57,964 nucleotides of DNA from positions 1 to 57,964 of the forward strand of contig NZBI01000017.1 of the NCBI GenBank assembly GCA_002687825.1, in the 5' to 3' direction. Below, one piece after another: positions 49,326-57,587 of this stretch. The translations under genes were made by a program, and so were the position numbers. Within the stretch, counting starts at the first letter, position 1. Every line of letters begins with the position of its first letter. The DNA is from Nanobdellota archaeon (GTDB taxonomy: Archaea > Nanobdellota > Nanobdellia > SCGC-AAA011-G17 > ARS1403). The notes under the pieces were generated by a model. The model saw only the letters and a program-made list of their open reading frames with translations, did no database searches and was not told where the DNA came from.

Positions 49326-49883
49326 CTAAAACATTAAATGGATTAGTATTGAGAATATAATTAATCCTCCTAGATCTGCTATGGAAGTTGATAAAGCGAT
49401 CAACCTATTATCTGGATCTTGTTTGATATGGTAATAGTAAAAACCTGCTGAGACTGAAATTAAAGAAATTAAAGTTACTAATATTGCTGTACAGATCATG
49501 ACTATTATTAAAACTTTAAAAAATATTTCACTTGTTAAGGGGAAACCTTTGTAGAATGCGATTAGAGATGCTAATACTGTTAAAAATAATGATGAGAAGA
49601 ATGCAGTTGTGAATAAAGTGTGTAATAATTGTTTTAATTTTTTAGATTTCCATTTTGCTCTTAGCTGATTAGTGAATAGTAAAGTTGTGAAGTTAGCTGA
49701 TACTATTGTTCCGAAATTTCCAATCATATTGTTTAATGCTGGAAAGACTATTAGTAAAGGTAGGACTGCTATTAGCTTTTCATTGATTAATTCTAAACCT
49801 ATTCCTCCTATAGAACTTAGGATTGAAGCTAAGATAATCATTCTAAAGCTTTCTTTTATTATTGTTCCTGTTAATTTTTTCAT
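49326..49883 (-). CDS. MgtE/SLC41-like half-transporter, second half
   Basis: A 185-aa protein with about five membrane helices. PALNNMIGNFGTIVSAN and the late DPDNRLIALSTSIADLGG correspond to the conserved stretches of the MgtE/SLC41 divalent-cation channel domain. The upstream gene, overlapping by 4 nt, encodes a related domain, so the two probably pair as one transporter. Mg2+ is the expected cation. Confidence 0.75.
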   Translation of the reverse strand: MKKLTGTIIKESFRMIILASILSSIGGIGLELINEKLIAVLPLLIVFPALNNMIGNFGTIVSANFTTLLFTNQLRAKWKSKKLKQLLHTLFTTAFFSSLFLTVLASLIAFYKGFPLTSEIFFKVLIIVMICTAILVTLISLISVSAGFYYYHIKQDPDNRLIALSTSIADLGGLIIFSILIHLMF

Positions 49884-50464
49884 GTTAATATTACAATAGA
49901 GATTAAAATTGCTCCAATATTGATTATGTCTCCTAAAGTTGTTGAGGATGCTCCGATTAAATTGTCTGGGTCGTCATGATGATGATATAACCATAAAACT
50001 ATTTTTGAGGTTAATGGTAATAAAATTAAACCTGAGATTATTGATGCTATTATTGGGATGAAGATGATAGTTACGCTGTTTATATTGAAAAAAAACTTTG
50101 AGATTAAATAAGCTAAAATTCCTAAGAAAGTACTACTTATTAAAATTAGAATAAAAGATGCTGTTATGTTTTGGTTTAAAATTGAATGAGTAAACTTTCT
50201 TTGATATAATCTTGAAGATAACCTTGAAGATAAAGAACCTGAGATTGCGTTTCCCATTTCTAAGAACCCTGGGAGTAAAATGAATAATCCTGGGATTAAT
50301 AAAATTTTATCTATGTAAATTGCTAGAATTGTTCCAGCAGTTAAACCACCTATTATAGAGAAAGCTTGTGAGAAGATTATTTCTTCTATGTTTTTTATTT
50401 TCTTCTTCTTTTCTAATGTTTTCTCTAATTTTCTATTTCTTTTTAGAAGGACCTCTTTTTTCAT
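49880..50464 (-). CDS. MgtE/SLC41-like half-transporter, first half
   Basis: A 194-aa protein: a basic coiled N-terminal segment (about residues 1-30), then about five membrane helices with FLEMGNAISGSLSSRLSSRL and HHDDPDNLIGASSTTLGDI, the two conserved stretches of MgtE/SLC41 channels. SLC41 proteins carry two such domains in one chain; here they are two genes with a 4-nt ATGA overlap. The cytoplasmic regulatory N and CBS domains of bacterial MgtE are absent. Confidence 0.78.
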   Translation of the reverse strand: MKKEVLLKRNRKLEKTLEKKKKIKNIEEIIFSQAFSIIGGLTAGTILAIYIDKILLIPGLFILLPGFLEMGNAISGSLSSRLSSRLYQRKFTHSILNQNITASFILILISSTFLGILAYLISKFFFNINSVTIIFIPIIASIISGLILLPLTSKIVLWLYHHHDDPDNLIGASSTTLGDIINIGAILISIVILT

Positions 50465-50504
50465 CTAGTTTAGAAATAGTGTTTTTGAATATAAATGTTT
50501 TTAT

Positions 50505-50578
50505 TGGGCCTGCGAGGATTTGAACCCCGATCGCTCGGTCCGAAGCCGAGTACACTATCCAGATTATGTTACAGGCCC
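50505..50578 (-). tRNA. tRNA-Arg(TCG)
   Basis: A 74-nt tRNA without introns: acceptor GGGCCTG/CAGGCCC, anticodon arm CTCGG-CTTCGGA-CCGAG with anticodon TCG, T-arm CGGGG-TTCAAAT-CCTCG, and discriminator A. The D-loop has GGATA including A20, an arginine identity base. CCA is not encoded. The first 15 nt overlap the coding end of the endonuclease gene at 50564-51310. Confidence 0.93.
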
Positions 50579-51310
50579 ATTAAGTGAATTTGGATTTAAT
50601 GTACCTTTTAGTATATTTAATCTTTGCGAGTAAGTTGTATTAGTTGGACAAAAACCAAATTTTTCCCATATCAAAATTCTTGAGTTTTTTGTGGGGTTCT
50701 TAACACCAACTGTTTTTAACCATTTTTTAAGATTTGGTACACCACTGATTTGAATATTATAACTTAAGTTTTCAGTTTTCTTTTTTGGGTTGTATTTATA
50801 GAGTGTGAAATTAAAATTAAGACATTTTAGTATATTTGAAATTTCTTTTGATAATTCTTGGGATACTGTTGCACATGATATTCTGGGATAATAATCTTTA
50901 TTTTTTTTAAAATGAGAAGAATTATTTATTTTTTTGGTGAATCCTATGTGTCCATCTGTATCAAAGTAACCTCTTAAAAAAGAAGGTATTAAGAATTTTT
51001 TTTTAATTATAAAATCTGGAATTTTGATTATTGTTGATTTTTTCCCATAAGGAAATTGTAATTTTTCATGTGCGAATTCTATTACTTCTTTTTTTCTTAT
51101 TACAAAACCGTACGTATTTCTTCCTTTAAAGAATCTACCCTTGATATCTAGATCGAAAATTTTGTTGAATAAAGGGATTACATGTTTATTATAATAACTT
51201 TTTTCTTCTATATTGCCGCTAATATCCCATTCTCTTCTTCTACCATCATTTCTAAGATATCCATCACCTACATGAATCCCACAAATTTCTGCTATTTCAT
51301 TCGAAAGCAT
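50564..51310 (-). CDS. Free-standing LAGLIDADG homing endonuclease 3
   Basis: A 248-aa single-chain enzyme with motifs IAEICGIHVGDGYL (residues ~6-19) and FLRGYFDTDGHIGF (~111-124); both acidic residues are present. No intein or intron signs. The last four sense codons and the stop are formed by the first 15 nt of tRNA-Arg(TCG). A TATA box (TTTATAA, 51334-51340) lies about 22 nt from the ATG, and the shared 22-bp element (51347-51368) lies just upstream. Sequence and size resemble endonuclease 2 (27540-28226). Confidence 0.88.
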   Translation of the reverse strand: MLSNEIAEICGIHVGDGYLRNDGRRREWDISGNIEEKSYYNKHVIPLFNKIFDLDIKGRFFKGRNTYGFVIRKKEVIEFAHEKLQFPYGKKSTIIKIPDFIIKKKFLIPSFLRGYFDTDGHIGFTKKINNSSHFKKNKDYYPRISCATVSQELSKEISNILKCLNFNFTLYKYNPKKKTENLSYNIQISGVPNLKKWLKTVGVKNPTKNSRILIWEKFGFCPTNTTYSQRLNILKGTLNPNSLNGPVT

Positions 51311-51346
51311 GTTTTAATTTATAGGTTTTTTTATTTATAAGGGCTG

Positions 51347-51368
51347 CGGAGATATGGCGAGTATGTCG
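51347..51368 (-). promoter_or_regulatory. Shared 22-bp upstream element, copy 5 (before endonuclease 3)
   Basis: On the plus strand this reads CGGAGATATGGC followed by GAGTATGTCG, then AGTGAAATTTAGG, as in copy 3. It lies 6 nt upstream of the TATA box TTTATAA (51334-51340) of the minus-strand endonuclease gene. On its other side starts the permease gene, with a separate TATA box near 51386. Confidence 0.72.
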
Positions 51369-51418
51369 AGTGAAATTTAGGAAGGTATATAAATCTGAAC
51401 CTATAAAACGTTTTTAGC

Positions 51419-52540
51419 ATGCCAAAAAATGAGGTGTATAAAGCGGTAGCGGTTTTAGTTGGAACTATAATCGGTGCTGGAGTTTTGGGGATACCTTATG
51501 TTGTTTCTCAGGCTGGATTTTTAACAGGACTTTTAGATATTGTAATTTTAGGGATTGTGATATTATTAGTCAATTTAGCTGTTGGTGAAATTATTTTGAG
51601 GACAAAAGGAGTTCATCAGTTGACTGGATATGCTGAGAAATATTTAGGTAAGAATGGTAAAAGATTGATGACCTTTAGTATGGTCTTTGGTATTTATGGC
51701 GCTTTATTAGCTTATATAATTGGAGTAGGACAGGCATTGAGCACTATTTTTAGTTATAATGCGTTTTGGTTTAGTTTAGGATTTTTTATTGTGGTTGCCT
51801 CAATAATTTATTTTGGAATTAAAAGTGTAGCTAGCTCTGAGATGGTTTTGAGTAGTATTGTTATTTTATTAATTTTAGCGATAAGTGTTGTTGCGTTTCT
51901 ATCTGGAAGACTTGATATTAATAATTTGAATGATTTTAATTTCGCTAAGATTTTTATTCCTTATGGGGTAATTTTATTTGCTTTTATTGGAGCTGCTTCT
52001 ATTCCTGAAGTTCATGAAGTTTTGATAAAAAAGAAGAAAAGTATGAGGAAAGTTATTATCATTGGGAGTTTGATTCCTTTGATTTTATATGCACTTTTTT
52101 CATTTGCTATCGTTGGAGTAATGGGATTGGAAGTTACGGAAATAGCTACCGTTGGATTGGGATTAGTGTTTGGTAAATGGGTTGTTATTGCTGCTAATTT
52201 GTTTGCTGTTTTTGCTATGACTACTAGCTTTTTGGCTTTAGGTTTGGCGTTAAGAGAAATGTACAATTATGATTATAAAATAAGCAAATTTTCTTCTTGG
52301 GCTATGACTATATTCTTACCTTTTATTTTATTTTTATTTGGATTTAAGAGTTTTATTAATGTGATTGGGACTGCCGGAGTTATTGCTGGAGGTTTGGAAG
52401 GAGCTTTGATTTTGTTAATTTTGTTAAAGGCTAAGAAAAAAAGTGAAAGAAAACCTGAGTATACGATTAAAATTGGTAAGATTTTGGCAGGAGTTTTAAT
52501 TGCTGTTTTTGGTTTAGGTGTTGTTTTGAATTTTATTTAA
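51419..52540 (+). CDS. Amino-acid permease (APC superfamily, HAAAP/Tyr-Trp-like)
   Basis: A 373-aa protein with about 11 membrane helices. GTIIGAGVLGIPYVVSQAGF in helix 1 is the hallmark unwound substrate-binding segment of APC transporters, and the set of helices matches the aromatic amino-acid permease family. It has its own TATA box (GTATATAAATC, 51385-51395). The exact amino acid is not predictable. Its stop overlaps gatB by 8 nt on the opposite strand. Confidence 0.85.
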   Translation: MPKNEVYKAVAVLVGTIIGAGVLGIPYVVSQAGFLTGLLDIVILGIVILLVNLAVGEIILRTKGVHQLTGYAEKYLGKNGKRLMTFSMVFGIYGALLAYIIGVGQALSTIFSYNAFWFSLGFFIVVASIIYFGIKSVASSEMVLSSIVILLILAISVVAFLSGRLDINNLNDFNFAKIFIPYGVILFAFIGAASIPEVHEVLIKKKKSMRKVIIIGSLIPLILYALFSFAIVGVMGLEVTEIATVGLGLVFGKWVVIAANLFAVFAMTTSFLALGLALREMYNYDYKISKFSSWAMTIFLPFILFLFGFKSFINVIGTAGVIAGGLEGALILLILLKAKKKSERKPEYTIKIGKILAGVLIAVFGLGVVLNFI

Positions 52541-53873
52541 TTAATTCTTTTAATATTTTTTCAACTTCCTTTGGATTTGCTGTTCCTTTAGCTTTTCTCA
52601 TTACCATTCCTGTTAAGAAATTGATTGATTTTTCGTTTCCAGATTTGTAATCTTCAACAGCTTTTTTGTTTTCTTTTATTACTTCTTCACAGAATTTTTC
52701 TAAATTTGAAGAATCTAGTTCCAAATGATGTTTTTTTACATATTCTTTTGGAGAGAATGATTCTTGAGTTAGTTTAATTAGTAAATCTTTGGTTGTTTTA
52801 TCATTAATTTTGTTATTTTGGAATAAATCCAATAATTCTATTACATGTTTTACTTCTAAAGTAATATCTTTAAATGTTAATTTGGAATAGTTTAATATTT
52901 TTCTTAAGTCTCTTATTAACCATTTTGCTGCTAGTTCTGGATCTATTTTTTCTGCAACTTTTTCAAATATTTCTGCTAGTTTCTTTTCAGAGGATAAAAC
53001 TTCTGCGTCTTCTTTTTTTAATTTATATTCTGATTCTAATCTTGACATTTTATCTAAACTTAATTCAGGAATTTCTTTTTTTAGTAATGAAACTAATTCT
53101 TTTGAGAGTTCTATTTTAGTTAAATCTGGTTCGAAAATGTAACCATAGTCATCTTCGGATTCTTTTGTTCTCATGGTTTGTGTTTTTTGATTATCTGGAT
53201 CCCATCTTTTTGTTTCTTGTTTACTAGCTGGAGTTTTCTCTTGTAATCTTGCTTCGTAATCTAAAGCGCTTTCTATTTCTTTTAATCCAGTTATATTTTT
53301 TATTTCAACTTTTTCTCCTGTTGTTGAAATATTTGCGTCTGCCTTTAATGTTGCTTCTGATTTTCTATCGTAAACTTCTAAATACTCTAAAATTGTTATT
53401 AATTTCCTTAAAAATAATCTAACTTCATTTGGGGATTTGAAATCTGGTTCTGTTACAATTTCTATTAAAGGGATACCTGCTCTATTATAGTCGATTAAGC
53501 AAGTTGATCCTTTGTGGATTAAAGCTCCTGGATCTTCTTCCAAATGGATTCTTCTTAAATTTATATTTTCTAATTTTCCTTTAGATGCGAATGGGATTTC
53601 ATATTGAGTTATTTGGAAATCTTTTGTCATGTCCGGATAGAAGTATGATTTTCTTGAGAAGAAAGTTGTTTTTGCTATTTTTGAATTTAGAGCTAATGCT
53701 ACTTTTATTCCTTGGTGTAGGGCTTCTTTGTTTAGAACTGGCTTTGATCCTGGTGCTCCTGAGCAAATTTCACATGTTTTCGTATTTGGTTCTGTAGAAG
53801 TGGATGTAGAACAACCACAGAAAATTTTACTTTTTGTGTTTAACTGTACATGTATTTCTAAACCTATCTTCAT
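52533..53873 (-). CDS. gatB: Asp-tRNA(Asn)/Glu-tRNA(Gln) amidotransferase subunit B
   Basis: A 446-aa protein beginning IGLEIHVQLNTKSKIFCGCS with the zinc site CxC...CxxC (CGCSTSTST ... CEICSGAPG), the catalytic EDPGALIH segment and RAGIPLIEIVTEPD. A tail of the YqeY-like domain runs to the end. GatB is the kinase and tRNA-binding subunit of GatCAB. It follows the ASCH-domain gene with a 4-nt overlap, in an operon with AspRS, GatC and GatA. Confidence 0.95.
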   Translation of the reverse strand: MKIGLEIHVQLNTKSKIFCGCSTSTSTEPNTKTCEICSGAPGSKPVLNKEALHQGIKVALALNSKIAKTTFFSRKSYFYPDMTKDFQITQYEIPFASKGKLENINLRRIHLEEDPGALIHKGSTCLIDYNRAGIPLIEIVTEPDFKSPNEVRLFLRKLITILEYLEVYDRKSEATLKADANISTTGEKVEIKNITGLKEIESALDYEARLQEKTPASKQETKRWDPDNQKTQTMRTKESEDDYGYIFEPDLTKIELSKELVSLLKKEIPELSLDKMSRLESEYKLKKEDAEVLSSEKKLAEIFEKVAEKIDPELAAKWLIRDLRKILNYSKLTFKDITLEVKHVIELLDLFQNNKINDKTTKDLLIKLTQESFSPKEYVKKHHLELDSSNLEKFCEEVIKENKKAVEDYKSGNEKSINFLTGMVMRKAKGTANPKEVEKILKELIK

Positions 53874-54145
53874 TCTCTCTCCATTTGAATTATATGGAAT
53901 CCATATTCATCTATTTCTTTTTTGGAATGCATTTCTTCCATTTTTTTTGTGCTTGAAATGTAAGTTACCTTTCTTTTGATACTTCTTCCAGTATGTTGTT
54001 TTGAAATTGGGTTGAATTCTTCTAAAATTAAGATGTCTCCTTTTTCTACATCAAAGTCTGCCAATCTAATTTCGAATTTCTTTTCTTCTTTTAAGATTTT
54101 TTCAAAATACTCTGGCCATACTTTTTTTCTAATTTCTCTGTTCAA
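53870..54145 (-). CDS. ASCH/DUF3850-like RNA-binding-fold protein
   Basis: A 91-aa protein with WPEYFEKILKEEKKFEIRLADF, then VEKGDILILEEFNP, then TGRSIKRKVTYISS: the layout of the PUA-like ASCH domain. Members bind RNA or modified nucleosides. It is embedded in the gat operon, overlapping gatA by 17 nt upstream and gatB by 4 nt downstream, so it is translated with them. A role in Asp-tRNA handling is suggestive only. Confidence 0.72.
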   Translation of the reverse strand: MNREIRKKVWPEYFEKILKEEKKFEIRLADFDVEKGDILILEEFNPISKQHTGRSIKRKVTYISSTKKMEEMHSKKEIDEYGFHIIQMERE

Positions 54146-55487
54146 TTTGTTCTCCGAAATTTATTATTTTTTCTTCCTCTAGGTGATTGGAAGTAAGCAT
54201 TGTTCCAATTGGTAGTTTTCCTATAAATCCTGAAGGGACTGATAAATGTGGAAGTCCGGATAAATTTGGACCTACTGTTAAAGTATCCATTTGATATTGT
54301 TCTAATGGAGATAGCTTATCTATTTCTGAAAATTTTGGTGGTAAGATTGGCATTGTTGGAGATATTAGAACATCATATTTTTTGAAAGCTTTTTTGTATT
54401 CGTTTATTAGTAATGTTCTAGTTTTCATAGCTTTTAGATAATAAGCATCTCTGAATCCTGCCATTCTTGTGAAAGTTCCCAGAATAATTCTTCTTTTAGC
54501 TTCTTTTGTGAAATATTTACTTCTAACTTCTGAGAAGAAATCATTAAAACTTCCTTGTAATGGTAGGGTTTGTCCGTATCTTAATCCACAGTATTTTGCT
54601 AAGTTTGTAGAAGCTTCTGCCATTGCTATTATGTAATAAGTCGGGATTGAATATTTTTTGTTTAATGGTAATGAGATAACATCATAGTCTTCTAAGTTTG
54701 CTAAAGTTTGATTTTTTATTTCTGGATTTATTTCAAAAGCTTCTTTTATTATTGCTATTTTTTTTACTTTATTATCGTTTGAAGGTTTTTCGTTTAAAGA
54801 AGTTGAATCTTTTTTGTCATGACCCTTTATTACATTAAAAATTGGGAATAATTCTTCTGTAGTTTTTGTCATTACTCCTATTTTATCTAATGAATTAGCG
54901 TAATCAATTAAACCATATCTTGAGACTAAGCCGTATGTTGGAGTTAATCCTGAAACTGAACAGAAAGAAGCTGGATTTGCAATTGAGCCGCCGGTAGATT
55001 CTGATATAGAAGCATGTGGATTTTTTGTTAATTGAGTGAAGCAAGCTGAGCCTCCACTAGAACCTCCGCACGAAACTTTTTCATCAAAGGGATTTTTTGG
55101 AATGTTATCTGTATTTGTTGAGAAACCTCCAAAACCAAATTCATCTTGAGAAGTTTTTCCAATAATTATTGCTCCTTCATCTACTAATTTTTGAATTACA
55201 GTTGCGTTGAAAGTTGGTTCGTAATCTTTTAAAATTTTTGAACCTGCTCTTGATTCTACATTTTTAACACAAATGCAATCTTTTATAGAAATTGGTAAAC
55301 CTGCTAATCTGCCAGATGGAGATTTTTCTTGTTCCTCGGCTTGTTCTAAGGCTAAATCTTCTGTTATAATATTGAAACAATTATGTTTTTTGTTTAGGGT
55401 TTTTGCTTCTCTTAAGATAGACTTTATTGTCTTAGTTATAGAAATGTTTTTTTCTTTAACATCCTTTAGGTAATGTTGGATTATCAT
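54129..55487 (-). CDS. gatA: Asp-tRNA(Asn)/Glu-tRNA(Gln) amidotransferase subunit A
   Basis: A 452-aa amidase-signature protein that frees ammonia from glutamine or asparagine for transamidation. The Ser-cisSer-Lys triad is intact: K69 in PISIKD, cis-Ser144 in GGSSGGSA and the nucleophile S168 in STGGSIANPAS. Length is normal. It overlaps gatC by 4 nt and the ASCH gene by 17 nt. Confidence 0.95.
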   Translation of the reverse strand: MIIQHYLKDVKEKNISITKTIKSILREAKTLNKKHNCFNIITEDLALEQAEEQEKSPSGRLAGLPISIKDCICVKNVESRAGSKILKDYEPTFNATVIQKLVDEGAIIIGKTSQDEFGFGGFSTNTDNIPKNPFDEKVSCGGSSGGSACFTQLTKNPHASISESTGGSIANPASFCSVSGLTPTYGLVSRYGLIDYANSLDKIGVMTKTTEELFPIFNVIKGHDKKDSTSLNEKPSNDNKVKKIAIIKEAFEINPEIKNQTLANLEDYDVISLPLNKKYSIPTYYIIAMAEASTNLAKYCGLRYGQTLPLQGSFNDFFSEVRSKYFTKEAKRRIILGTFTRMAGFRDAYYLKAMKTRTLLINEYKKAFKKYDVLISPTMPILPPKFSEIDKLSPLEQYQMDTLTVGPNLSGLPHLSVPSGFIGKLPIGTMLTSNHLEEEKIINFGEQIEQRN

Positions 55488-55768
55488 ATTGCTTTTGGTC
55501 CTTTGATATAACCGTTTGATTTATGTTTAGCATTTTTTATTGAATCTTCTTGAGTTAGACAAGCTTCTACTTTGTCTTCCCTTGTTATATTTTTAATTTC
55601 TAAAGGTTGGAATGAAGGTTCTAAGTTTTTAGTTGGAGCTTTTTGTATTGTGTCAAAATCTTTTAGAACTTCTTTTAGTTGAGGTAAGAATTCTCTTATT
55701 TCTGATTCTGTTAGTTTTAATCTTGCGTTAGTTGCAACTTTTTTTATTAATTCTTTGTCAACTTTCAT
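55484..55768 (-). CDS. gatC: Asp-tRNA(Asn)/Glu-tRNA(Gln) amidotransferase subunit C
   Basis: A 94-aa GatC with the usual ATNARLKLTESEIREFLPQL helix and the C-terminal extended region that wraps between GatA and GatB. It links the subunits. It overlaps the aspS stop and gatA start by 4 nt each, so the operon is tightly coupled. Confidence 0.92.
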   Translation of the reverse strand: MKVDKELIKKVATNARLKLTESEIREFLPQLKEVLKDFDTIQKAPTKNLEPSFQPLEIKNITREDKVEACLTQEDSIKNAKHKSNGYIKGPKAI

Positions 55769-57534
55769 TTTTTCTTATCTAGTTTAATGTGCAAGTCAGA
55801 TAATTGTAATGGAGTAACTTCACTTGGAGAAGAATCCATTGGATTTTGGGCGGCTTTGTTTTTTGGGAAAGCAATTACTTCTCTGATATCATTAGTTCCT
55901 AATAATAGAGCTACAACTCTGTCAAAACCTATGCCCATCCCTCCATGGATTGGAGAGCTAGAAGTTTCATATGCGTGTAATAAGAATCCAAATTTAGAAT
56001 CTGCTTCTTCTTTGTCTATGTTAATAACTTTCATTACCCTTTTTTGTAGTTCTGGGTCTGAGATTCTTATTGATCCAGAAGCTAATTCTGTTCCATTTAA
56101 TACTAGGTCAAATAAGTTTCCTAAAACTTTTTCTGGATCTTTTTCTAAATATTGAATACATTCTGGTTTTGGTGAAGAGAAAATATGATGCATTGCATCC
56201 CACTTTTGTTCATCTTCGTTCCACTCAAATAATGGGAAATCTGTAATCCAAGCAAACTTTAATTCATCTTTTTTTATTAAATCTAATTTTTTTGCTATTG
56301 TTCTTCTTAAAACATCTAGAACACGATTACATATGTTGGAGTTGTCTGCCATGAAGAATAAATGTCCTTTTTTTATTTTTGAAACTTCTAATAAAGATTT
56401 ATGAGTTTTTCCTGGGAAGAATTTAGCGATATTTCCTTCTAGTTTGTTTTGAGATACTTTTAGGTATGCTAAACCTTTAGCTCCTTCTTTTGTTGCTAAA
56501 TCTGTTAAATCTTCTATTTCTCCTCTACTAAAATCATGTTCAACAGCTAACATTTTAACCATTCCTTTATTTTCTAATGCATTATGGAAAACTTTGAATT
56601 CTGTTTCTTTAGCTATGTTTGTAACATCTTTCAATTCTAGTTCATATCTTAAATCTGGTTTATCGGTACCATATTTAGACATTGATTCTTCGTAAGTTAG
56701 TTTGGTGAATTTTTCTTTTATTGTTTTATTTTTGACTTCCTTTACTATGTGTTTGAATAGTTTTTCTACTAAATCCATTATGTCATTTTCATTTACGAAA
56801 GAAATCTCGAAATCCAATTGAGTATGTTCTGGTTGTCTGTCTGTTCTTAGGTCTTCATCTCTTAAACACCAAGCAGGTAATTGAAAGTATCTGTCTACTC
56901 CGGCTATCATTAACAATTGTTTGTATAATTGAGGAGATTGTGGTAAAGCATAAAAATTTCCTGGATTTACTCTGGATGGAACAATGAAATCTCTCGCACC
57001 TTCTGGAGTGGATTTAACTAATAAAGGGGTTTGAATTTCTAAGAATTTTTGACTTTCAAAAAAATCTCTTGCTGCCTTTGTTACTTCTTGTCTGAACTCT
57101 AAGTTTTTTTGCATTATTGGTCTTCTTAGATCTAAATAACGGTATTTCAATCTTAATTCTTCACTTGCTACAATTCTGTCTTCAATTTCTATTGGTGGGG
57201 TTTCAGATTTACTTATGATGTTTATTTTATCTACTACAACTTCAATTTGACCCGTGTGCATCTCTTTATTTTCCATTCCTTTAGGTCTGTTAGTAACTAT
57301 ACCTTTAACTTGGATCACATCTTCTCTTTTTAGAGATTCAGCTGTCTTGAATAAAGATTTATTTTTTGGGTCGAAAACTACTTGTGTAACCCCGTATCTA
57401 TCTCTTAGATCAATAAAAATTAAACCTCCGTGATCCCTAGAGGATTGACAGAATCCACATAATTCTACCTTTTTTTTAAGATCTTTCTCGGATAAATCAT
57501 TGCAGGAATGTGTTCTTAGGCTTGTTTTTAGCAT
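55765..57534 (-). CDS. aspS: Aspartyl-tRNA synthetase, bacterial type (probably non-discriminating)
   Basis: A 589-aa class II synthetase: OB-fold anticodon domain (FIDLRDRYGVTQVVFD), motif 2 FRDED-like CLRDEDLRTDRQPEHTQLD, a bacterial GAD insertion (roughly residues 285-420), and motif 3 GIGFDRVVALL. Archaeal AspRS is about 430 aa and lacks GAD, so this is a bacterial import. Because GatCAB follows directly and no AsnRS is seen in the window, it probably also charges tRNA-Asn with Asp for later amidation. It overlaps gatC by 4 nt and has a TATA box (CTTTTATAAG) about 25 nt upstream. Confidence 0.95.
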   Translation of the reverse strand: MLKTSLRTHSCNDLSEKDLKKKVELCGFCQSSRDHGGLIFIDLRDRYGVTQVVFDPKNKSLFKTAESLKREDVIQVKGIVTNRPKGMENKEMHTGQIEVVVDKINIISKSETPPIEIEDRIVASEELRLKYRYLDLRRPIMQKNLEFRQEVTKAARDFFESQKFLEIQTPLLVKSTPEGARDFIVPSRVNPGNFYALPQSPQLYKQLLMIAGVDRYFQLPAWCLRDEDLRTDRQPEHTQLDFEISFVNENDIMDLVEKLFKHIVKEVKNKTIKEKFTKLTYEESMSKYGTDKPDLRYELELKDVTNIAKETEFKVFHNALENKGMVKMLAVEHDFSRGEIEDLTDLATKEGAKGLAYLKVSQNKLEGNIAKFFPGKTHKSLLEVSKIKKGHLFFMADNSNICNRVLDVLRRTIAKKLDLIKKDELKFAWITDFPLFEWNEDEQKWDAMHHIFSSPKPECIQYLEKDPEKVLGNLFDLVLNGTELASGSIRISDPELQKRVMKVINIDKEEADSKFGFLLHAYETSSSPIHGGMGIGFDRVVALLLGTNDIREVIAFPKNKAAQNPMDSSPSEVTPLQLSDLHIKLDKKK

Positions 57535-57587
57535 ATTTAGTTATTAAAGGGAGAATCTTATAAAAGTTTTTGTTTTAAGCTTTTTTT

